A DNA stretch of 64,000 nt, from the NCBI GenBank assembly GCA_910589035.1, contig CAJUSI010000001.1, positions 46,721 to 110,720 of the forward strand, read 5' to 3'. A program made the translations under genes and the position numbers. Of the stretch, positions 41,515-50,449 are shown piece by piece (position 1 is the stretch's first letter; every line of letters begins with the position of its first letter). The notes beneath the pieces were generated by a model. That model worked only from the letters and a program-made list of their open reading frames with translations. It had not been told where the DNA came from and made no database searches. This stretch comes from an uncultured Acetatifactor sp. (GTDB taxonomy: Bacteria > Bacillota > Clostridia > Lachnospirales > Lachnospiraceae).

Positions 41515-42294
41515 TTATCCCTCCGCTTTTCGGATATGTTCCCGAATCTCTGTTTCGTGCTGCTGGCAGTAGGTGTAGCTATTTCGCATGAAGTCTTCTA
41601 TACTCAGACTTCTGTACATGGCATCCAGGGTATCAAGGATTGGTTTTCCATCCGTCATCATGTTGAAGAAATAAGGGTAGACACAACCTCCCTCTTCCCT
41701 TGGGAAATACGGATTGATGGAGCTGAGCCGTTCATCCCTCATCACGGATTCAACCACCATCTCGCTCAGAATCCATTTCAGGGACGGGCGCTCATATTCC
41801 TCATAGCTGTCTCCAAAAAGACGATTCCATACATAGAACCAAAGGAAATGTATGATTTCATGGATTCCCACGCCGATAGCTCCCCGTTCGCTGTTCAGGT
41901 AAAAAGTTTCATAACAGCGTTCCTGTAAAAAACGGGGACTAATCGGATTCATACTTACATTGCACCGCAGGTCATTGAACAGCTTTTCACAATCGATCCC
42001 AAAAGCTTCCGATAGAGCGGCTGTAATCTGTGATTTGCAGGCTTTCCAATAGCGAGAATATAAAATCACCTTCTCATTGATCTCATCCTCCAACTCAGCA
42101 TATACAGCTCTCATTGTTTGCTCAATGTATTTTTTTCTTTCAACAAAAGGCAAACTTGCGGCATATGCCTTGTCAAGCTGCGGATAGAAACGGTATAAGG
42201 GTTCAGACCAGAACTCTGATTCTCCTTCGGGCTGAGATTCCATAATGTACTGAATCATGTAATCCACACCGGGATTTATAAATGTAATTTCCAT
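41515..42294 (-). CDS. Uncharacterised protein with HEXXH zinc-protease motif
   Basis: 259 residues. The centre has GIHEIIHFLWF, an HEXXH motif at 145-149, and ILSEMVVESVM about 30 residues later could give the third, Glu ligand of a gluzincin. There is no signal peptide and no recognisable family beyond this. N-terminal half is helical and acidic, C-terminal part aromatic-rich. ATG 42294 has GGAG seven bases upstream. It follows the GNAT gene by 20 bases on the same strand, so the two may be one unit. Confidence 0.65.
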   Translation of the reverse strand: MEITFINPGVDYMIQYIMESQPEGESEFWSEPLYRFYPQLDKAYAASLPFVERKKYIEQTMRAVYAELEDEINEKVILYSRYWKACKSQITAALSEAFGIDCEKLFNDLRCNVSMNPISPRFLQERCYETFYLNSERGAIGVGIHEIIHFLWFYVWNRLFGDSYEEYERPSLKWILSEMVVESVMRDERLSSINPYFPREEGGCVYPYFFNMMTDGKPILDTLDAMYRSLSIEDFMRNSYTYCQQHETEIREHIRKAEG

Positions 42295-42314
42295 GATTTC
42301 TCCAGTCATCCTGT

Positions 42315-42800
42315 TTAATAGTCAAATTCATGTTCACCAACCATAATTGTCTGTGTCAGTTTTTCGCTCTTGTATGGCTTGCGAATCTCAATCAAATTCA
42401 AAACAGTATAGCCATGCTTCCGCAGAAATTCGATCATGCGGTGGTTATTGGGATGAACATAGTTAAAAACAGTATCATCACCATAGGAGGCGGCGATTTC
42501 CTCTGCCTTGCTGTGCAGAGCAGCAGCAACACCGTGACGGCGATATTCCTCTTTGACAAAGATAGATTCCACCCAGACCACCTCGCTGTCAATACGGCAA
42601 ACCACATAGCCTGCGTATTTGCCATCTACAAGAGCTGCAAACACAGGAAAGTCGGCGGAAAGATATTCTTCCATTTCCACTCGTCCCGCTTCCGCATTGG
42701 GCTTTGATACGATTCCTTTATAGGAACGCAGCTCTGCCCGAAACAGGGCAGCCATTTCTGCAAGTGCCTCGTTTACTTGCTGAATGTTGATTATTTGCAT
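42315..42800 (-). CDS. GNAT family N-acetyltransferase
   Basis: 161 residues with the GNAT core: VFAALVDGKYAGYVVCRI (beta 2-3), VESIFVKEEYRRHGVAAALH as the acetyl-CoA pyrophosphate loop (RRHGVA), and NYVHPNNHRMIEFLRKHGY, the usual C-terminal helix and strand. The acceptor is unknown. The start ATG 42800 follows AAGG. It sits upstream of the HEXXH gene. Confidence 0.85.
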   Translation of the reverse strand: MQIINIQQVNEALAEMAALFRAELRSYKGIVSKPNAEAGRVEMEEYLSADFPVFAALVDGKYAGYVVCRIDSEVVWVESIFVKEEYRRHGVAAALHSKAEEIAASYGDDTVFNYVHPNNHRMIEFLRKHGYTVLNLIEIRKPYKSEKLTQTIMVGEHEFDY

Positions 42801-42888
42801 CTACCTTACTTCCATTCATTCTTTCTATGTATATACACATTGTGTATGCACATTGTGGCACATCAGCCAACAAGCCCGCTGTATGCAA

Positions 42889-42909
42889 AATGTGTCCTTT
42901 GGACACATT
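42889..42909 (-). terminator. Perfect 9-bp hairpin after the carbamate kinase gene
   Basis: AATGTGTCC-TTT-GGACACATT immediately follows the arcC stop on the minus strand. There is no clear U-run. Confidence 0.55.
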
Positions 42910-42919
42910 GGCATCAAGC

Positions 42920-43855
42920 CTAAGCCGTAATGACGGTTCCCGCCCTGCCGTTCACCGCGTCCTTCACCCTGCCCAGGGAGGTAATCAGCACCCTGCCGTC
43001 CTTCACCTTTTCCAGATAGCTTATGGCCGCCTCAATCTTCGGCAGCATGGTGCCCGCCTCAAACTGCCCCTCTTTCACGGCCGCCTTTGCCTCCTCCGCC
43101 GTCATGGAAGCGACGGGAGTCTGGCTTTCCTTTCCGAAATCCCTGTAAACGCATTCCACTCCGGTAAGGATAATCAGCTCGTCGCAGGCCAGATCGGAGG
43201 CCAGCTTCCCGGCGATGGCGTCCTTTTCAATCACGGCGGAAGCCCCCTTCAGAATATGCTGCTGTTCGATGACGGGGATTCCCCCTCCTCCGCAGGCAAT
43301 CACCACCTGGTCCGCGTCCACCAGCGTCCGGATGGTTTCGATCTCCACAATGTCAATGGGCCTGGGAGCCGCCACCACCCGGCGGAAGCCCTTGCCGGGA
43401 TACTCCCTCACATAATTTCCCTTCTTGATCTCCGTCTCCGCGTCCTCCCTGGACATATACCGCCCGATGACCTTGGTGGGCTCATAAAACGCTTCGTCGT
43501 AAGGATCCACCGTCACCTGGGTCAGAATCGTGCTCACCGGCTTGGAAATCCCCCTGCCCAGAAGCTCCGAGCGCAGGGCGTTCTGGATATCATAGCCCAC
43601 ATAGCCCTGGCTCATGGCGGAACAGACGCACATGGGCGCCGGGGTATAATCGATATAGACCCTGTGAAGCTGGGTCATGGCCTTATGGATCATGCTCACC
43701 TGGGGCCCGTTGCTATGGGTGATGGTCAGCTGATAATCCTCCTCCACCAGATCCGCCAGCGCTCTGGCGGTCACCTTTACCGCGTCCCGCTGGGCCCCCG
43801 TGGTATAGCCCAGCGCTTCATGTCCCAGGGACACCACTGCTCTTTTCCTGCTCAT
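42920..43855 (-). CDS. arcC: Carbamate kinase
   Basis: A 311-residue amino-acid-kinase-fold enzyme. It carries HSNGPQVSMI (the carbamate kinase version of HGNGPQVG), VDPYDEAFYEPTKVIGRYM (the family's PTKxIG insert), GFRRVVAAPRPIDIVE and the ATP-site VIACGGGGIPVIEQ. It makes ATP from carbamoyl phosphate and ADP. The N-terminus reads VVSLGHEALG where most enzymes have ALGGNAL, so it belongs to a divergent branch. No arginine deiminase or carbamoyltransferase genes adjoin, so it may serve purine, allantoin or agmatine breakdown. Confidence 0.88.
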   Translation of the reverse strand: MSRKRAVVSLGHEALGYTTGAQRDAVKVTARALADLVEEDYQLTITHSNGPQVSMIHKAMTQLHRVYIDYTPAPMCVCSAMSQGYVGYDIQNALRSELLGRGISKPVSTILTQVTVDPYDEAFYEPTKVIGRYMSREDAETEIKKGNYVREYPGKGFRRVVAAPRPIDIVEIETIRTLVDADQVVIACGGGGIPVIEQQHILKGASAVIEKDAIAGKLASDLACDELIILTGVECVYRDFGKESQTPVASMTAEEAKAAVKEGQFEAGTMLPKIEAAISYLEKVKDGRVLITSLGRVKDAVNGRAGTVITA

Positions 43856-44031
43856 ATGCTCTGCCTTTCTATCTGCAAAATATGGATTCTCTTGTTTAGA
43901 GCTTAAGTATACCTTTTTCCTTCCTCAAAGTCAACAAAGGCGTTGGTTTTCCTTTTCTCATCCAATATTCGGCTTCTCCTGTATCCGTTCGGCCAGTGCC
44001 GGACTTCTTCCGCGCCCGGCCGAAACCCGGC

Positions 44032-44598
44032 CTACTCTTCGTTTATCCGAAGCAGCTGCGCTTTCGCATCCTTCATGATTTCCGTCAGCCTCTGATATAC
44101 TTCCAGAGAAGAAAGAACATACCTGTAATTTGCCCCGTCCTCCATCACCGTCATATCGCCATACAGCTTTTCCGTTTCTTCCCTCAAAAACTGTATCACG
44201 GCAGCCTCCTGTTCCGATATGACACCGTCCGCCCAAAAGGCTGCTATCCGGCGGGAATTGATGCTTCCGCCATTACGGATGAACCCAGCCACACTCTCCG
44301 TTTCCTGCCACCCTGCCGTATCCACGCCGCCCGTCTTATCGGGCATTGAAATACCTGCCAGATTGATATGCATTTCCATATAGGCTTTTAACTGCGTCAG
44401 ATCGTTTATAATTTCCTGCAGGCAGGAAAGCTGCTCTTCATAGGACTCCGTTTCCCGTAACCTGCCCAGACTATATGCCATATCATTCAGGGTCCCATGA
44501 TACCTTGTCAGAAATTCCCGTTCCCAGGCCTTTTCTTCCTGCGCCTTCCGCATATACAGCATGACAATCCAGACGCTGAAACAGTATCTCCTCTGCAC
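44032..44598 (-). CDS. Uncharacterised protein, 188 residues, possible membrane anchor
   Basis: The N-terminus FSVWIVMLYMRKAQ looks like a short membrane anchor, followed by a mainly helical acidic protein (ETESYEEQLSCLQEIINDL, YRYVLSSLEVYQRL). No family recognised. The frame opens at a GTG (44598); the first ATG codons are inside the hydrophobic part, so the start is uncertain. It follows the 505-codon unknown gene on the same strand by 89 bases. Confidence 0.55.
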   Translation of the reverse strand: MQRRYCFSVWIVMLYMRKAQEEKAWEREFLTRYHGTLNDMAYSLGRLRETESYEEQLSCLQEIINDLTQLKAYMEMHINLAGISMPDKTGGVDTAGWQETESVAGFIRNGGSINSRRIAAFWADGVISEQEAAVIQFLREETEKLYGDMTVMEDGANYRYVLSSLEVYQRLTEIMKDAKAQLLRINEE

Positions 44599-44687
44599 AT
44601 ATAATTTTTCCGCACATAGCCTGCAAATATATCCCCAAGGCAGGACGCCCCTGTCAATTCTTACGTAAATCGGCCCTCTGAGCCATG

Positions 44688-46202
44688 TCAGTTCTTTCGT
44701 AAATCCGCCTTCAACGCCATGTCGATCTTATTGATATCTGCCCCCTGCCGCCTCTTCGCGCTGGCATACAGCTTCTTATAGCCGTCCATATCCCCACGGC
44801 TTCTCGCGTCGGTCAGAAGCCAGATAAACAGGTCTGTCAGGTCATCCCTGCACTGCTGCAGCCCCAGTATGGCGGTATCCCTTGCTTTGTCAATCTTTCC
44901 CTGCTTGTGATAGCAGTCCGTCAATTCCGCATAAACTTTTCCCACCTTTCCCAGATGGGCCTCCAGGTAGGATATATATTTGTCCTCTCTTCCGTATTGA
45001 TGATACAGTAAGGCGGCCTCCTTTCCATAATTCCCGGACTGCTCCAGCATATCGGCATATACAAGAGCCTCTTCCCTTACATCCCAAAGCCGCTCCGCCA
45101 GCTCGTCCATCAGTTCTTTGCAGCCGGCTTTCTCATAAAATCTATGGCGGACAATATCAGACAGAACCTTTTTACGAAGCTCCCAGTCCTCTCTGTCCAG
45201 GTCGTCTCTTTTCAGCAGACTTTCACATATACTTTTCATTTCGCCGGCTTCCCATTGCTTTTCAGTAGCATATCTGCCCGAAAGCAGCTCATATAGCGCA
45301 TTCAGCAGTTTCCATTGAGAAACAAACGACAGTTCTTCCTTCCCCTCCCGTATCTCCTTCCTGCACATCAGCCGGATACTCAGCAGAATCTCTTTCTTTC
45401 GGGTGAGCGCTTCCATAAAAACTATTTTTTCATGAGAATACCCGATATCCGCATATTTTTCCCGGAAAATCCTTTCATCCTCCCGGATTTCTCCCTCCAG
45501 GATATCTTCCATCTGTTCCAGCAGTCCGGCCGAAATTTTCTCTTCCAGGAATTCGTCCTCCGGCAGCATATGGGGATGAATGTTCTCACAGACAGGATTC
45601 TCCAACAAATCGACTATTTCCCGGGCGGGCGCACTATCGCCTCTCTCAGCCGCTCTGCCGATGACCGCCCTCACCCAATCCATTCCTATTTCCACCAGCT
45701 CCATGGAAAGCATGTCTTCGCTTACGGCATCAGCCAGGGTAAACGGACCTTCCGGTTTCTCCCCATACTCATCCGAGTCCTGTGCTTCCACTACTTCAAA
45801 CTTCAATCTGCAGACCCTGTCCAGTATATCTGCTGCCATTCTATATTCACCCAGAACAAGCAGATCATGACATCCCCTGAAGATGCTGCTCCAAAAAGAC
45901 ATAGCGCTGAATGGGTCATTATGCCATGACATCCAATCATCCATATATCTTCCGTCATCGTCGAACTCATAATAATGGGTTTCGTATTCCACATAAATAT
46001 CGCCGTCTTCTACCTTGCGGCAGAATTCTTCGATTTCCTCCCGGCCTGGCATATACGGAACCCTCTTTTCTCCCGTAAGAGATTGAAGGAATCCCTGCCG
46101 ACCGCTTTCCTTACACAATTTTGCCCGGTCCAGGATCCACTGGTCTTTCTGTTCTTCGGACATCCTGTTCAGCTGCTCTGTTATCTTCTGTATGAATTCC
46201 AT
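44688..46202 (-). CDS. Uncharacterised helical-repeat protein, 504 residues
   Basis: A long all-helical protein. Residues 60-120 are rich in Asp and Tyr (YVEYETHYYEFDDDGRYMDD). The C-terminal third (ALVYADMLEQSGNYGKEAAL, YLEAHLGKVGKVYAELTDCY) has the A/G/Y spacing of TPR/SEL1-like repeats. I cannot name a family; C-terminal halves of SWIM-domain proteins look similar, but no SWIM cysteines are present. ATG 46202 (AAAAGG upstream) is chosen over TTG 46220. Probably a scaffold; function unknown. Confidence 0.6.
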   Translation of the reverse strand: MEFIQKITEQLNRMSEEQKDQWILDRAKLCKESGRQGFLQSLTGEKRVPYMPGREEIEEFCRKVEDGDIYVEYETHYYEFDDDGRYMDDWMSWHNDPFSAMSFWSSIFRGCHDLLVLGEYRMAADILDRVCRLKFEVVEAQDSDEYGEKPEGPFTLADAVSEDMLSMELVEIGMDWVRAVIGRAAERGDSAPAREIVDLLENPVCENIHPHMLPEDEFLEEKISAGLLEQMEDILEGEIREDERIFREKYADIGYSHEKIVFMEALTRKKEILLSIRLMCRKEIREGKEELSFVSQWKLLNALYELLSGRYATEKQWEAGEMKSICESLLKRDDLDREDWELRKKVLSDIVRHRFYEKAGCKELMDELAERLWDVREEALVYADMLEQSGNYGKEAALLYHQYGREDKYISYLEAHLGKVGKVYAELTDCYHKQGKIDKARDTAILGLQQCRDDLTDLFIWLLTDARSRGDMDGYKKLYASAKRRQGADINKIDMALKADLRKN

Positions 46203-46390
46203 TCCAAGTATCCTTTTCAAAAGTATATTTGTGGTTTTTAGCTCTTTGTAATCTTTTTCTGTATTATCATACTATGAACCCTGCTGTTTCGCAATGGTTT
46301 TAACCCCCTTATTTTTATTGCCTTCCTTTAGTGCCTCTTGCAAAATCACCGAAATCCGATATAATATAGGCATAAAGAAAGGGGGCTATT

Positions 46391-46909
46391 ATGGATCTGA
46401 ATCTGCAGATAACGGATATGGCTGGGGCTGTGCCCTCGCACTCCACAGTAATCGTCAATTTTGTCGCTGCCGTCCGCAAACAGCTGAAAAACAGTACCTG
46501 CTATGTTTTCTCCGATAATGTCCAGTATCGGTTTAAAAGCGATGACGGAGAAAGCAGGACCGTTATTCCTGATGCTTCCATCAATTGCCGGGTAAAGTCC
46601 AGGCGGGGCAATACTTTTATTGACGCGCCGCGTTTTGTCATGGAAGTCCTGTCCCCATCCACCGAGAAATTCGACCGCACCGAAAAAATGGAGCTGTACC
46701 GCCAGCAGGAAATTGAGGAATACTGGATCGTTGACTGGGAGAAAAAGCAGGTGGAAATCTATCAGCTGGATTATGAGAATGGCACTCCCCGGTACTACCT
46801 TTGGAAGGCGATTACCGAAGCAAATAAAGAAGAATTGAAAATCCTTCACTTTCCCAATGTGAAGATCACCTTTGACGAATTGTTTGACGAAGTTTATCTG
46901 GACAGCTAA
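46391..46909 (+). CDS. Uma2 family endonuclease-like protein (DUF820)
   Basis: 172 residues with the PD-(D/E)XK core of Uma2 proteins: VFSDNVQYRF, then VIPDASINCR (Asp), FVMEVLSPSTEKFDRTEK (Glu and the LSPST signature), and EYWIVDWEKKQVEIY. These are multicopy in cyanobacteria and found in Clostridia; the function is unknown. AAAGGGGG precedes ATG 46391. It diverges from the 504-residue unknown gene. Confidence 0.88.
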   Translation: MDLNLQITDMAGAVPSHSTVIVNFVAAVRKQLKNSTCYVFSDNVQYRFKSDDGESRTVIPDASINCRVKSRRGNTFIDAPRFVMEVLSPSTEKFDRTEKMELYRQQEIEEYWIVDWEKKQVEIYQLDYENGTPRYYLWKAITEANKEELKILHFPNVKITFDELFDEVYLDS

Positions 46910-47182
46910 CAGACTGTCGGGAAATGCCTCCTTATCCACAATAGAATTCTGTCCCGGATTCTATTATCAGAATTCTATGGTTGACAATGTCATCTCCCGG
47001 CAGACCATTCTTTATTTCTGCAGGCAGTGAATCATGCAGCGTGCTGCACAAACTGAAAACCCATTCTTACTTGGCTTTACGCATGCCGCGAGGATCCATC
47101 ATCCAGACGATGGTATTTTATGCGGAATCAAACCCACCGGAAGCCGGCTTTGAGAATTTATGAAGATCCGAAACTCCCCGCT
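46910..47182. other. Intergenic with imperfect AGAATTCT hairpins
   Basis: AATAGAATTCTG, CGGATTCTATT and CAGAATTCTATG around 46940-46980 can pair and may end the Uma2 transcript. No gene is supported. Confidence 0.35.
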
Positions 47183-48292
47183 TCAGGAATCCAGCACCCC
47201 CGTAATGCATTCGTTGTTCATGGGCGCCTTCCGCTCATAGGCCGTCTCCAGATTTACATATCTGCCCTCCCGGCTGCTTCTCTCAAAGGCCGTCATGATC
47301 TCCAGCACATGCAGGGTCTGTCCGCATCCGGCGCGCAGGCTCCTTCCGGTGCGCAGCGCCTTGGCCATATCCGCCAGTCCCAGCCCCCGGCTGTTGTCCT
47401 TATAATCAAATACCAGGGGGATCTCCCGGAAGCTACCGTCCTCGGGGCGCAGAAGCATGACGGGACCGCCGAAGCCGTTGGGATCCGGCACCCTGAGCGT
47501 CCCCTTTGTGCCGTAAACCTCAAGGGCGGCCTGGCTGTCGTAATACACGTCAAAGGTGGTGGTGATGGTGCCCACCGCTCCGTTTGCAAAGCGCAGAATG
47601 CCGTTTACATGGGTGGGAACCTCCACCGCAATGCTCTGGCCGTACTGGGGCATGCTGGTAATGGTGCGCGTCTCAAAGCTTTTGGAGGTAATTCCCGTGA
47701 GCCCTTCCACCCTGCCCAGGAGATTTACCAGCGCGGTGAGATAATAGGGCCCCATGTCCATCATGGGACCGCCCCCTTGCTGATAGTAGAAGGCGGGCGC
47801 CGGGTGCCAGCTCTCATGCCCATGGCAGATCATCCTGGCGCAGGCGCCCACGGGACGCCCGATGAAGCCGTCATCTATCAGCTTGCGGCAGGTCTGGATT
47901 CCCGCTCCCAGGAAGGTATCCGGCGCGCCCCCCAACATCAGGTTCTTCTCCCCGGCCAGGGCAACGAGCTCCTTCCCTTCCTCGCAGGTGGCCGCCAGGG
48001 GCTTCTCGCTGTAGACATGCTTCCCGGCCAGAAGGGCGGCTTTGGTGGTCGCGTAATGCTCAAAGGGCCTGGTCAGGTTCAGGACGATCTCGATCTCCGG
48101 GTCGGCAAGAAACTCTTCCATGGAAGAAAATCCCCTGGCCGTTTTATATTGCTCCCTTACTTTCTCTGCCTTTTCCGGAACGATATCGAATACTCCCGCG
48201 ATTTCCACCTCCCGGAAAACCTCCGTCAGATTCTTCAGATAGATACCGCTGATATTTCCCAATCCCAATATTCCTATTTTTACTTTTTCCAT
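47183..48292 (-). CDS. Gfo/Idh/MocA family oxidoreductase
   Basis: A 369-residue NAD(P)-dependent sugar dehydrogenase. It starts VKIGILGLGNISG (Rossmann glycines), then the VYSEKPLAA motif with the catalytic Lys, and GGGPMMDMGPYYLTAL, where the family's active-site Asp/His lie. It follows the ThuA gene by 17 bases with GGGAGAGAAGG upstream. ThuA and Gfo/Idh/MocA proteins are common partners in catabolism of trehalose-like or keto-sugar glucosides. The substrate cannot be fixed. Confidence 0.9.
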   Translation of the reverse strand: MEKVKIGILGLGNISGIYLKNLTEVFREVEIAGVFDIVPEKAEKVREQYKTARGFSSMEEFLADPEIEIVLNLTRPFEHYATTKAALLAGKHVYSEKPLAATCEEGKELVALAGEKNLMLGGAPDTFLGAGIQTCRKLIDDGFIGRPVGACARMICHGHESWHPAPAFYYQQGGGPMMDMGPYYLTALVNLLGRVEGLTGITSKSFETRTITSMPQYGQSIAVEVPTHVNGILRFANGAVGTITTTFDVYYDSQAALEVYGTKGTLRVPDPNGFGGPVMLLRPEDGSFREIPLVFDYKDNSRGLGLADMAKALRTGRSLRAGCGQTLHVLEIMTAFERSSREGRYVNLETAYERKAPMNNECITGVLDS

Positions 48293-48309
48293 GGCCTTCT
48301 CTCCCTTTC

Positions 48310-49041
48310 TCAGTACATCTTCGCACTGTTCTCAAATCTATCCGTGGTAAGCCCCCTGCTCAGAGCGTACTCCTTCCCCTGGGCGGCCCAGAGCATCCCC
48401 CTCTCCATCAGGACCTGCGCCTGGGGAAATTTCTCAAACACATCGTCATGATGTCCCAGGGAATTGTAGAACACCCTGCCGTTGCCCCAGAATTTTGTCC
48501 ACGCCACGGGCATATCCACCTGTTTGTTGGAGCTATGGTAATAGGGCACCACAGGGAATCTGGTGGTGGCCAGAATCTCCACCGCCGGATCCACATGGAG
48601 ATAATACTGCTCGCTGCAGACCTCAAAATCCTCCAGCCCCTCCACAATGGGACTGGAGCCATGGCAAATATTCACCCGGTAGTTCACCCCGTCTCCTCCC
48701 GGATGGCTCACCCACTGTCCTCCGGTCATAAACTGCCATTCCACATCCTCCCGGAAGGCGTCACACATGCCGCCGTGGCAGCCCGCCAGCCCGCAGCCCG
48801 CGGCCACCGCCTTTACGATGTTTTCTCTGGCCTTCGGATCAATACTGCCCATGGTCCAGCAGGGAATGATGAGATCCATCTCCATCACATGCCCCTCGTC
48901 CAATAGCGCCTCCTGGCCGGAATGGATTTCGCAGGTATATCCGTGCTTCTCCATGATCCGCGCAAACCTGGCCGACACCTGAACCGGCTCGTGGCCGTCC
49001 CAGCCTCCCTGAAAGATCAATACCTTTTTCACTCTGTTCAT
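48310..49041 (-). CDS. ThuA domain-containing protein (trehalose-utilisation family)
   Basis: 243 residues with the class-I-glutamine-amidotransferase-like ThuA fold: FQGGWDGHEPVQV at the start, LIIPCWTMGSI, GLAGCHGGMCDAF in the nucleophile-elbow position (His in place of Cys, as in ThuA), ATTRFPVVPYYHSS and GRVFYNSLGHHDDVF near the end. ATG 49041 has AGGAGA seven bases upstream; the longer frame runs into a tandem repeat and is not used. First gene of the pair with the oxidoreductase; the divergent AraC gene is the likely regulator. Confidence 0.88.
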   Translation of the reverse strand: MNRVKKVLIFQGGWDGHEPVQVSARFARIMEKHGYTCEIHSGQEALLDEGHVMEMDLIIPCWTMGSIDPKARENIVKAVAAGCGLAGCHGGMCDAFREDVEWQFMTGGQWVSHPGGDGVNYRVNICHGSSPIVEGLEDFEVCSEQYYLHVDPAVEILATTRFPVVPYYHSSNKQVDMPVAWTKFWGNGRVFYNSLGHHDDVFEKFPQAQVLMERGMLWAAQGKEYALSRGLTTDRFENSAKMY

Positions 49042-49061
49042 ATCTTCTCCTTTCTTTCTCC

Positions 49062-49303
49062 CCTGTCCAGGTCGGCTCTGCATCCGCGCTGCCCCCTGGC
49101 TGTGGGTATAATGTCCTATTCTCTTCCAATCCTTCTCTTTTCCTGTCCAGGTCGGCTCTGCATCCGCGCTGCCCCCCTGGCTGTGGGTATAATGTCCTAT
49201 TCTCTTCCAATCCTTCTCTTTTCCTGTCCAGGTCGGCTCTGCATCCGCGCTGCTCCCCCTGGCTGTGAGTATAATGTCCTTTTCTCTTCCATGCCTTCTC
49301 TTT
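49062..49303. repeat. Three tandem copies of an 80-81-bp unit upstream of the ThuA gene
   Basis: Units start at 49062, 49142 and 49223 (CCTGTCCAGGTCGGCTCTGC). The first two differ by one base insertion, the third by a few changes. They fill the region between the ThuA start and the divergent AraC gene's leader, so copy number sets the spacing of the control region. The unit can be read as protein but has no separate start. Confidence 0.85.
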
Positions 49304-49525
49304 TCCTGCCCCAGGCAAACCGGACCGGCAAACCGCCGTTTTGCACAGGAAACCGTTAATGAAACTCCCCGCGGCAGAGCTGCGGGGAATTAGACCCGGA
49401 GAGATTAAACCGTTTTTAAGACACCAAATCTTCTTTACTTTCTTTACATTATAGCAGATATGGCATTATAATGATTGTCATATGAGAGGAAAAACTGGCC
49501 AAAAATTGAGAAAGGACTCCGAAGC

Positions 49526-50443
49526 ATGAATCCGTTTTTTGAAAATCGTGAAAAGGCGCGTCAGCCCTTTGAATCTTTCGAGTCTGAGAACATGGAATTC
49601 CCGGAGCATCTGCACAATCATACGGAGATTCTGATGGTCTGCTCCGGGCAGATCACCGTCCGCATCATGGAAGAAGTCCGGGAATTACAGGAGGGGGACT
49701 GCGCCTTTATTTTCCCCCAGCAGATTCACAGCTATCACAGCCCTGCGGAGAGCCGGGTTCGTCTGTATATTTTTGACAGTTCTCTGGCAGGCGCCTATCT
49801 TTATTCCCTGGGAAAAACCGTGCCCTGCCGGCCATTTATTTCCCGCGGAGAGCTGCCCGGAGACGGCTTACTGGCCCTGGAACGGCTGTATGCACTCTCC
49901 CGCGGCGGCTTTGTTCCCCGGGACGCCGCGCTTTGCTCCGCCTGGATTCAGGTATTGTTTTCCCTGGTCTGGCCCCGGCTTGCGCTCTCGGAGAGGAAGC
50001 TGTCCGGGGACATAGAGCTTACCTGCGGGATGGTGCGCTATATTATGGAGCATTTTCAGGAGGATCTGAACCTGGAATCTCTGGCTCATGAACTCCATGC
50101 CAATAAATACTATCTTTCCAATATTTTTTCCGGCCGGCTGCATACGAATTTCCGTCAATATCTGAATCGTTTTCGGGTGGAGTATGCCGCACAGCTTATG
50201 AAGGAGACCCATTCCCCTCTCACGGAAATCTGGGCGGAGGCCGGATTCCAGAGCCAGCGCAGCTTCAACCGAGCATTCTCGGAGATAACGGGGATGCCTC
50301 CCAGGGAATACAGGCGCTGTCATGGCATTCCTTCCGGGCCTGTCACCGTTCCCTCTGATTCCCTCGGGCAAGGGGGTGCCGGGAAATGCCAAATTCCCCG
50401 AAGCGCATTCCCACGAAAGGATGCTTCCATTGACAATATTTGA
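49526..50443 (+). CDS. AraC-family regulator with N-terminal cupin domain
   Basis: 305 residues. The cupin ligand domain has FPEHLHNHTEILMVCSGQIT and FPQQIHSYHSP. Two helix-turn-helix motifs lie at the C-terminal side: LNLESLAHELHANKYYLSNI and LTEIWAEAGFQSQRSFNRAF, ending GMPPREYRR. ATG 49526 has AAAGGA upstream. It is transcribed away from the ThuA/oxidoreductase pair and probably controls it in response to a sugar. An extra Gly/Pro/Ser-rich tail of about 35 residues follows the normal end. Confidence 0.9.
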   Translation: MNPFFENREKARQPFESFESENMEFPEHLHNHTEILMVCSGQITVRIMEEVRELQEGDCAFIFPQQIHSYHSPAESRVRLYIFDSSLAGAYLYSLGKTVPCRPFISRGELPGDGLLALERLYALSRGGFVPRDAALCSAWIQVLFSLVWPRLALSERKLSGDIELTCGMVRYIMEHFQEDLNLESLAHELHANKYYLSNIFSGRLHTNFRQYLNRFRVEYAAQLMKETHSPLTEIWAEAGFQSQRSFNRAFSEITGMPPREYRRCHGIPSGPVTVPSDSLGQGGAGKCQIPRSAFPRKDASIDNI

Positions 50444-50449
50444 AAACAG

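Noticed and set aside
48839..49318. 159-residue ORF across the 80-bp tandem repeats
   Set aside because: The reading frame is created by repeat periodicity near multiples of three and overlaps the ThuA gene in another frame.
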